64,000 nt of DNA from Bradyrhizobium sp. SZCCT0148 (GCF_018129985.1 NZ_JAFCKT010000009.1:62001-126000), one strand, 5' to 3'; counted from the first letter of the stretch, positions 1 through 10,610 are shown. A program made the numbers and translations. Notes: generated from the sequence alone by a model not told the origin.

Positions 1-636
1 CTCCCGCCACTTGCGATCAAGCGTCTGGCCATTATGAAATATCACCTTGCCCGATGACGATCGATCAACATCATGATCCACGCTTGGCGCTCCGCCCGGT
101 CGATGAACTGACAACCCAAGTGCATCGCTTCCGGCAGTGTCCACCAGTTCGCGGAGATAAAGTGCGGTATCCTTCCTTCGGACGCGCTCGGGCAAATCTT
201 TAATCCGATTGATAGCCTCTAGAAGCAACCAGTTTGGAGCGGGTTCGTTGTCGTTGGCAGGGATGATGGAGTCCTTCTGCTTTTCCTTTTTCAGCACACT
301 CATATCGAATAGTTGACGCGCTGCGGCCAGCTTGGCTTTGATTTGATGTCGCGCTTCGTCATCGCCGGAAAGCCGTAGAAGCTTGCGTCCTGTGTCTTTA
401 GCTTTCGGCTCGACATCAGGCTTATCGAGGTCAATGGTCTCAGCATCAGTGGGCACCGGCACTACGGTATCGTGATCGATGATGCGGCCGTAACGGTTCT
501 GAACCGCGACGGCGCCGGAGGGGAACCTATCCCGCTTGCTGTTTAAGTCGTCCTCTTGTTCGTGCCTCTCATCTTGAGCAACATCAGCGGCATCGTTGTA
601 CGCCGCATTGTTCGCATCGAAATCAATATTGGTCAT
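1..636 (-). CDS. Hypothetical protein, 3' end beyond window edge
   Basis: An open frame of at least 212 codons runs from an ATG at 636 to the left edge without a stop. A second in-frame ATG at 639 is possible. A purine-rich GAGAAAGAG element sits just upstream and favours 636. The N-terminal 35 residues are acidic and Asn/Asp-rich (starts MTNIDFDANN). A Lys/Arg-rich stretch with LLRLSGDDEARHQIKAKL follows around residues 95-120, then PNWLLLEAINRIKDLPERV around residues 140-160. No signal peptide, membrane helix or known domain was recognised. The protein is mostly charged and probably cytoplasmic. It is the outermost gene of the AT-richer block, so it probably belongs to the putative island. 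Function unknown. Confidence 0.6.
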   Translation of the reverse strand, partial: MTNIDFDANNAAYNDAADVAQDERHEQEDDLNSKRDRFPSGAVAVQNRYGRIIDHDTVVPVPTDAETIDLDKPDVEPKAKDTGRKLLRLSGDDEARHQIKAKLAAARQLFDMSVLKKEKQKDSIIPANDNEPAPNWLLLEAINRIKDLPERVRRKDTALYLRELVDTAGSDALGLSVHRPGGAPSVDHDVDRSSSGKVIFHNGQTLDRKWRE

Positions 637-743
637 CATTCTCTTTCTCTGTCAGTTGGCGCGCGACGGAGATCGCTTCCAACACCCGGTTTTTACCGAG
701 TTCAGAGAATAGAAATTGACCAAACGATAACGTGGTTCAGTGG

Positions 744-1274
744 TCAGGAAATTCGTCGTGCTTCGTCAATGCGATAGAATGCCTTCAATAACGTCGGCTC
801 AGGCACACTGAACTTCTTACTGGTGATGGTGAGAGCGTCGGCTTTCTTCGGCAGCTTCCCTAAGGTGAGCCGCAGGGGCTTGTGACGCCGGGCAATCTCG
901 ATGACATGTGTAATGCTGGTCCCGCGCCGTTCGATCCGGGTTCTCCCGCCAAGCTCGATTGCAATCCTACTGGCGAAGTTCTGATCAACCCTGCGCGCGC
1001 ACAGGGCTTCGTAATGTTCGTGTGCCTCAATGTGCTTCTTTAGCGTGCTCCATGGAACGCCACGCCCACCCTTCTTCCACCTCAGAACTAACTGGGTGCC
1101 GTGCCAGCCAGTCGTTAACAGGGCGATCAGCCATCGGCGCACGCTAGGATCAAGTGAGCGCCCTTTTCGCAACCACTCAACAAGGGGCGCGACGTTCGGC
1201 TTGTCGCCCTTCTTCTCGATGGCGGTAACCGCGTGCATCATCATGTATTGATCGAAGGACATGAGGATGGCCAT
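744..1274 (-). CDS. Hypothetical protein of the AT-rich block
   Basis: A 176-residue, strongly basic protein. Residues 25-60 read PNVAPLVEWLRKGRSLDPSV followed by RRWLIALL. This resembles a helical segment seen in hypothetical proteins of plasmids and phages, but no family can be assigned. The C-terminal half is rich in Arg/Lys and beta-branched residues and could bind nucleic acid; that is inference. The start at 1274 has an AGGT element almost touching it. An in-frame ATG at 1262 is the alternative, and neither has a well spaced Shine-Dalgarno. The upstream region carries several inverted repeats, suggesting control at the promoter. The gene runs parallel to the partial gene at 1-636, 107 bases away. 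Confidence 0.55.
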   Translation of the reverse strand: MAILMSFDQYMMMHAVTAIEKKGDKPNVAPLVEWLRKGRSLDPSVRRWLIALLTTGWHGTQLVLRWKKGGRGVPWSTLKKHIEAHEHYEALCARRVDQNFASRIAIELGGRTRIERRGTSITHVIEIARRHKPLRLTLGKLPKKADALTITSKKFSVPEPTLLKAFYRIDEARRIS

Positions 1275-1345
1275 ACCTCATGTTTGAGGTTGCAAGCAAG
1301 ACTCAACTACAATCAACTTTGCAACCTTAGATAAGCAAAATCTAA
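1275..1345. promoter_or_regulatory. Cluster of inverted repeats upstream of 744-1274
   Basis: Three inverted repeats lie in 71 bases: ACCTCA-TGTT-TGAGGT (1275-1290, directly abutting the start codon), GGTTGCAA (1289-1296) facing TTGCAACC (1319-1326), and TTAGAT-7-ATCTAA (1327-1345). The segment is AT-rich and immediately upstream of the minus-strand gene. They look like operator half-sites or a cruciform-forming control region. Which protein binds is unknown. Confidence 0.4.
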
Positions 1346-1668
1346 TTAGCGTATCTTTGGTTTATCGCGCTCGTGGGGTTCAGCCGACCGCCGCCGAAGC
1401 GAGTCCGGCCTTCGAGGGCCGGCGCCGCCTTCGCGGCTCGGGGGATAAATAAGGGGGAGTGCAGCACATAGGTGGGAACGGGTGCGAAGGGCCGCGAAGG
1501 TGGCCTGGGAAGGATCTTGGTGGGAAAGTGACGTCCGCGCGAAATGATTCGCGCGGACTTTGAGACTCAGGGTAGATTGGTCTTACGTGTGGCGAATCAC
1601 CTCTGCAACCCTTCCCAGCCCAAGCCTGAAACGGCGGGCAACCGGCCCGGGAAAGGAAGTGATGTGAC
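1346..1668. other. Non-coding stretch with two stable hairpins
   Basis: No convincing gene was found in these roughly 320 bases. Two hairpins stand out. CCGGCC-TTCGAG-GGCCGG is at 1405-1422. A perfect 11-bp stem with a 4-base loop (GTCCGCGCGAA/TTCGCGCGGAC) is at 1533-1558 and is followed by TTTGAG. Neither follows a stop codon of a recognised gene, so they may belong to an untranslated leader of the small gene at 1669 or to a structured RNA. No known RNA family was recognised. Confidence 0.35.
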
Positions 1669-1797
1669 ATGGCAACGCGTAAAATTGGTCGCTCGGCAGT
1701 CACCGGCAAATTCATGCCGGTAAAAGCAGCTCAATCTGGTGCAAACAGAAAGACTGCGATTGTGCAGACGATCAAAACTAAACCGACGAAGAGGTAA
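1669..1797 (+). CDS. Small basic protein, 42 aa, unknown function
   Basis: ATG at 1669 follows a good ribosome site (GGGAAAGGAAGT, about 8 bases upstream), and the frame ends at TAA 1795-1797. The product begins MATRKIGRSAVTGKFMPVKA and ends in Lys/Arg/Thr (KTKPTKR). Small proteins with a GRSAVTGRF-like core recur as conserved hypotheticals in proteobacteria, from memory. Their role is unknown. With about 11 basic residues and almost no acidic ones it may bind nucleic acid or a larger partner. A hairpin 14 bases after the stop probably ends the transcript. It is too short for routine gene finding, but the ribosome site and downstream hairpin support it as real. Confidence 0.6.
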   Translation: MATRKIGRSAVTGKFMPVKAAQSGANRKTAIVQTIKTKPTKR

Positions 1798-1810
1798 CCT
1801 CTGAGGTTTG

Positions 1811-1838
1811 GCGGGTGTGGGGTTCGTCCCCACCCCGC
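1811..1838 (+). terminator. Hairpin terminator after the 42-aa gene
   Basis: A GC-rich stem, GCGGG(T)GTGGGG with a TTCGT loop and CCCCACCCCGC (one bulged base), is followed by ATTTCCTT. It starts 14 bases downstream of the small gene's stop. The T tract is weak, so termination is likely rather than certain. Confidence 0.5.
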
Positions 1839-2011
1839 ATTTCCTTAAACCCGATTCTTTAACGGTCGGCGAACAGTTTTGTTGCTCATTTCTTTTTTCT
1901 TGGTTTTGACTTCCTTCAACGGGCTATTGAAGCGCTCTGAGCTGCCACGTAGTGCAGCCTCGAAACGCTTGGCGCTTCATTCTGGACGTACTGATCGTCA
2001 GGTTTTTCGAA

Positions 2012-2656
2012 ATGGCAAAACTACCAACCGAAAAGGAAATAGCAGCGGCGAAGGCCGCCCTCGAGCCCTACATGCTCGCCTTGGGAAAGGTGGCTCATTC
2101 CTGGAACCACATGCAAGAACAACTTGGCTTGCTGTTCTGCATGATCACAGGACTGGATGATTCTATGGGCATGGGTCTTTGGCACGCTCTGAAGAGCGAC
2201 CGCAGCCAACGCGACCTGTTGCAAGCAGCCTTGGAAGTGGCCGCCGCAGACTCCGAGTGGTCAGATGACTTTCCCAAAGCGAAAGAGGATATTGAGTGGA
2301 TACTCAAGAAGGTGAACAGCCTGACCGACAATCGGAACAGCGCCATTCACGCGCCGGTGTTCAGCTTTATTGGAGCCACGCCGCAGATCGGGCCGTACAC
2401 CATGCACGGCAACCCGAACGCCTCGAAACTACAAGGCAAAGACATCTTCACCGAATTCGAGTGGTACGAGGGATGCTTCGTTGTCCTTCGCCGCTTCGCG
2501 GCCGAAGCAACATTGGCGCTCATGGGTCAAGGTCGCCCAAACAGCGAATCAATGCCATGGCCCGATAGACCTCTTCTGCCAACCGTTGGGAAGAGAAGTG
2601 ACCACCTAGATCAAGTCCATCCAACCGATCTAACAAAACAGAAGCACCAGCCTTAA
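2012..2656 (+). CDS. Hypothetical protein with HEPN-like R-x4-H motif
   Basis: The 214-residue protein is mostly alpha-helical. A charged N-terminus (MAKLPTEKEIAAAKAALEPY) is followed by helices around HSWNHMQEQLGLLFCMITGL and a segment ending SLTDNRNSAIHAPVF near residues 115-130. The RNSAIH string matches the R-x4-6-H signature of HEPN-fold proteins, many of which are RNases in toxin or defence systems. The match is a motif only, so the HEPN assignment is tentative. The start at 2012 was chosen over an upstream in-frame GTG at 1952 because a CAGG element lies about 10 bases upstream and the downstream sequence begins like a normal soluble protein. No cognate antitoxin-like gene adjoins it on the same strand. 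The following gene is convergent, with only 13 bases between stops. Confidence 0.6.
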   Translation: MAKLPTEKEIAAAKAALEPYMLALGKVAHSWNHMQEQLGLLFCMITGLDDSMGMGLWHALKSDRSQRDLLQAALEVAAADSEWSDDFPKAKEDIEWILKKVNSLTDNRNSAIHAPVFSFIGATPQIGPYTMHGNPNASKLQGKDIFTEFEWYEGCFVVLRRFAAEATLALMGQGRPNSESMPWPDRPLLPTVGKRSDHLDQVHPTDLTKQKHQP

Positions 2657-2669
2657 TCGCCTCAGCCAT

Positions 2670-3344
2670 TTATTTTGGTTTTTCGGGCGTCACCGGGGGC
2701 AATCGCAGCGATGGCTCGTCTGGCTTTTCAGTGATCCAATTCAAGCCTGCATGAGTGGTATTGAAGAAAGCAAAGTCAGGCTCTGGGACCATAAAGGTCA
2801 TCAGATAGAACTTGCATCTGGTGAACGTGCAATTCCTAAAACCAAATCCATTGCTCGGCAGAAATCCGGGCTTGATAACGATTCCATCGACAACTTCGCC
2901 GCCGCTTCCAAGAAAATTGCATCCTTGGAACATGACGTTTGCGGGTCCGATAAATTCGCAGTCGGTAAAAGTTTTATTATCGATGAAAGCGCCAACGGGC
3001 GGGGCTAGGTCTACTAGGCGCAATCTCCTTCCCGTGAACATTTGGTCAAGCGGATTTATTTGGGACGCCGCGAACACGTTGTTACGGAATTTGATTAGCT
3101 GAAGCTTCTCCCTGGCGATGGCGGCAAGAACAATGATCCCGGCGCCGAACCATGCGCCTAATACGCCGGCTATAACCCATGAGGCGGGCGCGTACTGTTG
3201 GAATAATCCTGCGAACCAAGTCGCCCAGCCCACCACTGCACCGGTAAATGATGCAGGGAGGACGAACTTAACCACGGCGGCGATAGTGTCCAAATTGGAC
3301 GCCACCAACCCAAATAATCCGCGCTCTTTTCGAGGCTCGCCCAT
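2670..3344 (-). CDS. Two-helix membrane protein with pentapeptide-like C-terminus
   Basis: A 224-residue protein. Residues about 20-45 (AAVVKFVLPASFTGAVVGWA) and 55-80 (SWVIAGVLGAWFGAGIIVLA) are two membrane helices. The remaining about 140 residues are soluble. They contain repeated hydrophobic-Cys-x-Phe strings (FTDCEFIG, FQGCNFLG, FRNCTFTRCKF) spaced like a short pentapeptide-type beta-helix. Function unknown. A membrane-anchored beta-helical sensor or effector is conceivable but unproven. It is convergent with 2012-2656 and is the last gene before the broken comEC. A GAAC-N7-GAAC element about 95 bases upstream could place it under SOS control, though this pattern can occur by chance. Confidence 0.6.
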   Translation of the reverse strand: MGEPRKERGLFGLVASNLDTIAAVVKFVLPASFTGAVVGWATWFAGLFQQYAPASWVIAGVLGAWFGAGIIVLAAIAREKLQLIKFRNNVFAASQINPLDQMFTGRRLRLVDLAPPVGAFIDNKTFTDCEFIGPANVMFQGCNFLGSGGEVVDGIVIKPGFLPSNGFGFRNCTFTRCKFYLMTFMVPEPDFAFFNTTHAGLNWITEKPDEPSLRLPPVTPEKPK

Positions 3345-3437
3345 TTCCGCCGTCCCCCTTCTAGGGCTAGTTGTGGCAGACGGGCGCTGCCCCGGTCTAG
3401 AGGCGGCAGATACAAACCTCAGATGGCCTCTGACCCT

Positions 3438-3452
3438 GAACAGGACGCGAAC
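3438..3452. promoter_or_regulatory. LexA-like box GAAC-N7-GAAC
   Basis: GAAC at 3438-3441 and GAAC at 3449-3452 are separated by seven bases, the alphaproteobacterial SOS box pattern. It lies in the intergenic region upstream of the minus-strand gene starting at 3344. No well matched -35/-10 pair flanks it, unlike the box at 40126. One or two random matches are expected in a window this size, so this is only a candidate. Confidence 0.25.
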
Positions 3453-3600
3453 CTATTCCGGGACTTTTTCCGGGAGTCTAGGTCTCCTACGGCTTACTTA
3501 GGATACTTTCGTTCAGTCTTCGTACTGCCAAATACGCATGAAGATTCGGAAAAATCGCGTAATTACAATTGGTTGATGATGCATCGCCAGATCATCAAGG

Positions 3601-4833
3601 CTAAGCCGCCGACATCTGAAAACTCGGATGCACCAGCGCTTCCGGCGCGACTGCGAGCACGATCAGCGCAGCCACCGCGAGTGTGCGGAACGTGATGGCG
3701 CGGCGATCGACCATCACCGCGATCAGCACCACCGCCGTCATGAAGAACGATCGTTGCGTCGCGACCTCCGCACCGGACAGCAGCAGATAGAACGCAGCCG
3801 CGACCAGCGCCGCCGCGGCCGACCATTTCTTGATGGCGAAGCCGGCCGCCAGCCCCGGGATCAAGGCCAGCAGAGCGCGCACCGCAAAGAAGACGACGCC
3901 GGCGACCACTGCCATGTGATAGCCGGAGATCGAGAGCACGTGCCCGAGCCCCGAGATGAACATTGCGTCGTTGACGGGCGTGGAAATCGCATCGCGCCGC
4001 CCGGTGAGCAGCGCTGTCGCGATCGCGCGGTTGTCGCCCTCGAGCGTGGCGCGGATGCGGGTGTCGATCGCATCGCGCAGGCCCTGCATGAAGGCCGCAT
4101 AACGCAGCCGCAGGCCGCCGGCATCGGGCGGGATCGTAGCGGTGATCGCACCCATCACGAAGCCGGAGGCACCGATGCCCTGAAAGAACATGTCGCGCGA
4201 AAAATCGTAGCTGCCGGGGCGTACCGGCGAGAGCGGCGGCATCAGCCGCGCTTTGAGCTGCACGAAGCTGCCGACCTCGGGCGCGGTACCCTTGCGCACC
4301 GACAGGCGGACGCGCTCCAGCTTGACTTCGCTGCGCTGGGCCTCCATCGCGGTGACGCGCAGCACGAAACGATCGGTGCGCTCGCGGATGTCGCGAGCCT
4401 CGACGAAACCGGACAGCGATACCGAATAGAGCGGCTTGGCCAGCACAGGGTGGGCAATGCGCGCCGTCTTCCAGGTTGCCACGGCAAAGCCGGAAGCGAC
4501 CGCCGCGATCATGATCGCAGCCACAAACAGCCGGCTGCGCCGCAGCAGGATGGCGCCGAACAGGAAGGCGATCGCCGTCGTGGCAACAACCCACAGCACC
4601 GGCTCATGATCTGCAGAGAAATAGAGCGCGATGCCGCCGCCGAAGGCGACAGGCACCCACGGCAATAGTCGCCCCGCGCCGGCCTCGGCGCGGGCCCAAG
4701 CGCGTAGCGTCTCGACGATGGCCGGCCAAGCGCCAAAGACCGCCGGCGCGAAGCCGCCGGCCGGTGCAGGACGGCCGACCGGCCACGTCCCGGCAACTCC
4801 CTGGGACCGTACTGGCCGGCCCGGCTCCGCCAT
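3601..4833 (-). pseudogene. comEC: ComEC/Rec2 competence protein, C-terminally truncated
   Basis: ComEC is the inner-membrane channel that carries single-stranded DNA into the cytoplasm during transformation. This copy has 410 residues, against about 700-770 for the intact family. The N-terminal hydrophobic helices and DUF4131-like region are present (about 60-230). The competence domain opens normally with LTGRRDAISTPV and SGLGHVLSISGYHMAVVAG near 275-310. The frame then stops at FQMSAA, where the family reads FQMSFAATLAL, and the rest of the channel is missing. After the stop, another frame gives a few residues (GLALMI) resembling the expected continuation, and then unrelated AT-richer DNA follows. 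Insertion of the left-hand block into comEC explains this best. The missing half would lie beyond the other end of that block. A functional channel is unlikely. Confidence 0.75.
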
Positions 4834-4929
4834 ATCCCCGCACCCTACACGACGCGACTGTCGCGGAGGCTACCGGAACGTGCGGCTAACCGAATAGCGG
4901 CACAAATCAGGAACGAGGAAAGCCGTGCC

Positions 4930-5160
4930 CTACTTTTCCTCTTCCATGGTCACGGCCACGTCGGCGTTGGCGGACAGCCGCACCTTGTTGCCCTCGACGC
5001 CGGCGACGAGGCCCTTGTCGATGAAGTGATGGTGGCCCTTGTGGCTGCCCTCGCCGCTGTCCTTCTTGGTCAGCTTGATGCGATGGCCTTCGACCTTGTC
5101 GACGGTACCGACATGCACGCCGTCGGCGCCGATGACTTCCATATGCTCTGCGATGTTCAT
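4930..5160 (-). CDS. DUF2171 family protein
   Basis: A 76-residue protein beginning MNIAEHMEVIGADGVHVGTV. It carries the compact beta-barrel-like pattern of DUF2171/PRC-type proteins (GxHVGTVDxVEGxxIKLTK, then GHHHFIDKGLVAGVEGNKVRL). The family's biochemical role is unknown; many members are small cytoplasmic proteins linked to stress. The start at 5160 was chosen because AAGGATCC lies 9 bases upstream and family proteins begin here. An upstream in-frame ATG at 5214 would add an atypical basic leader. A His triad (GHHHF) near residue 50 is conserved in the family as I recall it. It sits between broken comEC and a palindromic repeat and is probably monocistronic. Confidence 0.8.
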   Translation of the reverse strand: MNIAEHMEVIGADGVHVGTVDKVEGHRIKLTKKDSGEGSHKGHHHFIDKGLVAGVEGNKVRLSANADVAVTMEEEK

Positions 5161-5219
5161 GGTTGGATCCTTGTTGGTATCCACGCCAACGCGGCGAGCC
5201 GACGTTCGTTTCAATCGCC

Positions 5220-5297
5220 ATTCCGGAGCGCGACGAAGTCGCGAGCTATGATGCGCGATCGCGCATCACAGCTCGCGCCAAGTGGCGCGCCCGGAAT
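5220..5297. repeat. 78-bp intergenic palindromic repeat
   Basis: Nested inverted repeats span the element. The outer arms are ATTCCGG and CCGGAAT, the middle arms CGCGAGCT and AGCTCGCG, and the centre is the perfect 18-base palindrome GATGCGCGATCGCGCATC. The arrangement, with arms beginning and ending in ATTCCGG/CCGGAATGACGA, matches the abundant short mosaic repeats I recall from Bradyrhizobium genomes. It could form a long cruciform or hairpin in RNA and lies between the SnoaL-like and DUF2171 genes. Confidence 0.75.
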
Positions 5298-5319
5298 GAC
5301 GAGCACGATCGAACGACCG

Positions 5320-5706
5320 CTAGATCAGCGGCGCCTTCGCTGAAGCGTGGTGATTGACGATCTTCCAATCGCCGTCCTCACGGACGATGACCCAGCTCAT
5401 CTTGACGACGAGTTCATCCCGCTCGCCGGCGAGGTCGAACGTGATGGTCGCGGCCATGTTGATCAGATCGGGGCCGGCTTGCGCTGCGTTCACGTCGGAG
5501 AACACGGCACTCGGCTTGCGCCAGCGCGGCAGGCCGTTGAAATAATCCGCGACGCCATCCCTGCCCCGATACAGCGTCGGGTTGGAGCCGAAGAAGAACG
5601 CGTTGTTCGAATAGAGCGACGACAGCGCGGCCGCGTCGAGGGCCGCGAAGCCGGCGCACCATTTCGCGATGATGGTGGAAACGATGGCGTCGGCTTCATT
5701 GCTCAT
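5320..5706 (-). CDS. SnoaL/NTF2-like fold protein (DUF4440 type)
   Basis: A 128-residue single-domain protein with the cystatin-like alpha+beta NTF2 pattern. An N-terminal helix (ADAIVSTIIAKWCAGFAALD) leads to the LSSLYSNNAFFFGS strand, YRGRDGVADYFNGLP, and a C-terminal strand pair ending VREDGDWKIVNHHASA. The WKIVNHHAS ending is typical of DUF4440/SgcJ-type proteins, which are annotated variously as ketosteroid isomerase-like. No specific substrate can be deduced. Its ATG lies four bases after the glnS stop, so the two are almost certainly co-transcribed. This linkage does not by itself imply a role in translation. Confidence 0.8.
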   Translation of the reverse strand: MSNEADAIVSTIIAKWCAGFAALDAAALSSLYSNNAFFFGSNPTLYRGRDGVADYFNGLPRWRKPSAVFSDVNAAQAGPDLINMAATITFDLAGERDELVVKMSWVIVREDGDWKIVNHHASAKAPLI

Positions 5707-5710
5707 GTGA

Positions 5711-7387
<1,677 letters not shown>

Positions 7388-7531
7388 TACGAAAATCCTG
7401 TAGGGAAATCAGCGGTCCTTCTGCCAAATTCGCGTGGCTGAGCCAAGGGTTTAAGGGAAGTGCCGCCGGGCTTTAGTTATGCTCGGGTCCTGATATATAC
7501 CACCGCTCCCAATGCATAGGCCCTGCCAAGA

Positions 7532-8959
7532 ATGACCTCCCCCGTCGTCACCCGCTTTGCTCCCTCCCCGACCGGCTTCCTCCATATCGGGGGCGCCCGC
7601 ACGGCGCTGTTCAACTGGCTCTATGCGAAGAAGCACGGCGGCAAGATGCTGCTGCGGATCGAGGACACCGATCGGGAGCGCTCCACCGAGGCGGCGATCG
7701 GCGCCATCCTCGACGGCCTGAAATGGCTCGATCTCGGCTGGGACGGCGAGGTCATCTACCAGTTCAGCCGCGCCGCGCGCCACCGCGAGGTTGCCGAACA
7801 GCTGCTCGCCGACGGCAAGGCCTACCGCTGCTACGCCACCGCCGAGGAGCTGACTGCCATGCGAGAGAAGGCGCGCGCGGAAGGCCGCACCCGCCTCTAT
7901 GACGGCCTGTGGCGTGACCGCGATCCCGCGACAGCCCCGTCCGGCGTCAAGCCGACGATCCGGCTCCGCGCGCCGCAAACCGGCGAGACCGTGATCGAGG
8001 ACCAGGTGCAGGGCCGCGTGGTCTGGCAGAACGAAAATCTCGACGATCTCGTGCTGCTGCGCGGCGATGGCAATCCCACTTACATGCTCGCGGTGGTGGT
8101 GGACGACCATGACATGGGCGTCACCCACGTCATTCGCGGCGACGATCATCTGATCAACGCCGCGCGCCAGAAGCAGATCTACGATGCGATGGGCTGGGCG
8201 CTGCCGAACATGTCCCACATCCCGCTCATCCACGGCCCGGACGGCTCGAAGCTCTCCAAGCGTCACGGGGCGCTCGGCGTCGACGCCTACCGCGCCATGG
8301 GATATCTGCCGGCCGCGCTACGCAATTACCTCGTCCGGCTCGGCTGGAGCCATGGCGACCAGGAGATCTTCTCGACCGAGGAGATGATCGCGGCGTTCGA
8401 CCTCGCCAGCGTCGGCCGCGCCGCCGCCCGGTTCGATTTCGCCAAGCTGGAAAACCTCAACGGCCACTACATCCGCCACGCCGACGATCAATCACTCGTG
8501 AAGATGTTCGAGGACGTGCTCGACCATGTCGTGCCCGCGCGCGACGAGCTTAAGGCCAAGTTGAACGACACCACGCGCGCCCAGCTTCTCAAGGCCATGC
8601 CGGCCCTGAAGGAGCGCGCCAAGACGCTGATCGAGCTGATCGACAGCGCCTATTTCATCTTCGCCGACCGGCCGCTGGAGCTCGATCCCAAGGCGCAAGC
8701 GCTGCTGACGCCGGAGAACCGCAAGCTGATCGGCCAGCTACATTCCGCGCTGGAGAAAGTCGAGACGTGGAGCGGCGCCGCCACCGAAGCCGCGCTGCGT
8801 GCTTTTGCCGAGGAAAACGGCCTCAAGCTCGGCGCGGTCGCCCAACCCTTGCGGGCCGCGCTGACCGGGCGGACGACGTCGCCTGGTATATTTGAGGTTT
8901 TGGACGTCCTGGGACGCCAGGAAAGCCTCGGCCGGCTTAAGGATCAGTCTACGACGTAA
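7532..8959 (+). CDS. gltX: Glutamyl-tRNA synthetase
   Basis: Ligates glutamate to tRNA-Glu. The 475-residue class I enzyme has the HIGH-type signature FAPSPTGFLHIGGARTALFN at residues 7-26 and the KMSKS loop DGSKLSKRHGA near 243. An alpha-helical anticodon-binding domain covers roughly 330-475. It lacks the zinc-binding Cys cluster between the two halves of the active site. The YRCYATAEELTAMREKARAEG region is typical of alphaproteobacterial forms. The gene is followed 145 bases later by gltA on the same strand. Divergent glnS shares the upstream region. Confidence 0.97.
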   Translation: MTSPVVTRFAPSPTGFLHIGGARTALFNWLYAKKHGGKMLLRIEDTDRERSTEAAIGAILDGLKWLDLGWDGEVIYQFSRAARHREVAEQLLADGKAYRCYATAEELTAMREKARAEGRTRLYDGLWRDRDPATAPSGVKPTIRLRAPQTGETVIEDQVQGRVVWQNENLDDLVLLRGDGNPTYMLAVVVDDHDMGVTHVIRGDDHLINAARQKQIYDAMGWALPNMSHIPLIHGPDGSKLSKRHGALGVDAYRAMGYLPAALRNYLVRLGWSHGDQEIFSTEEMIAAFDLASVGRAAARFDFAKLENLNGHYIRHADDQSLVKMFEDVLDHVVPARDELKAKLNDTTRAQLLKAMPALKERAKTLIELIDSAYFIFADRPLELDPKAQALLTPENRKLIGQLHSALEKVETWSGAATEAALRAFAEENGLKLGAVAQPLRAALTGRTTSPGIFEVLDVLGRQESLGRLKDQSTT

Positions 8960-9104
8960 GTCGAGCATGCGTGGGGTGATCTTGCAGCGCACACAGCAAT
9001 AATATACCCATCTCCTCCGTACTTCTGGAACATCCGGCCTGCCCCATCATCTCTCAAAGGGGCCTCCGGCTCCGGCCCGTTTCACCATACATCGGGGACC
9101 TCTG

Positions 9105-10409
<1,305 letters not shown>

Positions 10410-10433
10410 GCTCCAAGCCGATACGGCTTTCGC

Positions 10434-10465
10434 AACGGCGCCATCGCAGGATGGCGCCGTTTTCG
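10434..10465 (+). terminator. Rho-independent terminator of gltA
   Basis: A perfect 12-bp stem AACGGCGCCATC / GATGGCGCCGTT with a GCAG loop is followed by TTCGTTTG. It begins 24 bases after the gltA stop codon. Confidence 0.85.
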
Positions 10466-10573
10466 TTTGTGTCGATGGACCAATCGAGTCGTCACACACT
10501 TGCTGCCGCGCACAACAACAAGTCCGCGGTTGCGGCCGCAAACGCCTTGACAGTCAGAGCCCTCCGCGCGCAA

Positions 10574-10594
10574 ATTCTTACTCTAAGTAAGAAT
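10574..10594. promoter_or_regulatory. Palindromic operator upstream of the ROK regulator
   Basis: ATTCTTACT-CTA-AGTAAGAAT is a perfect 9-3-9 palindrome, AT-rich within GC-rich surroundings. It ends 16 bases before the preferred ROK start codon at 10611. Operators of NagC/Mlc/XylR-type ROK repressors are AT-rich palindromes of about this size, so autoregulation of the ROK-ABC operon is likely. That is inference. Confidence 0.6.
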
Positions 10595-10610
10595 GACGCC
10601 AGGGATGGAA

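Larger units (their letters stand above)
1..3600. mobile_element. Candidate genomic island arm ending inside comEC
   Basis: This stretch is clearly AT-richer than the rest of the window and contains only accessory genes without recognisable housekeeping roles. Its right border coincides with the point where the comEC reading frame breaks off inside the conserved FQMSFAAT-type segment. No integrase, transposase or target duplication is visible here, so the recombinase and the other border would have to lie to the left. That it is an island is inference from composition, gene content and the broken core gene. The exact border could be off by some tens of bases. Confidence 0.42.

Noticed and set aside
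1380..1833. Minus-strand frames covering the small gene at 1669
   Set aside because: Pro/Arg/Ser-rich, overlapping hairpins and lacking ribosome sites. The plus-strand 42-codon gene has a good site and a terminator.
3628..4668. Plus-strand frame opposite comEC
   Set aside because: Antisense of the ComEC coding sequence, His/Arg/Asp-rich, without ribosome site or domains.
7451..8266. Minus-strand frame opposite gltX
   Set aside because: Covers the GluRS catalytic core in antisense and shows no independent features.
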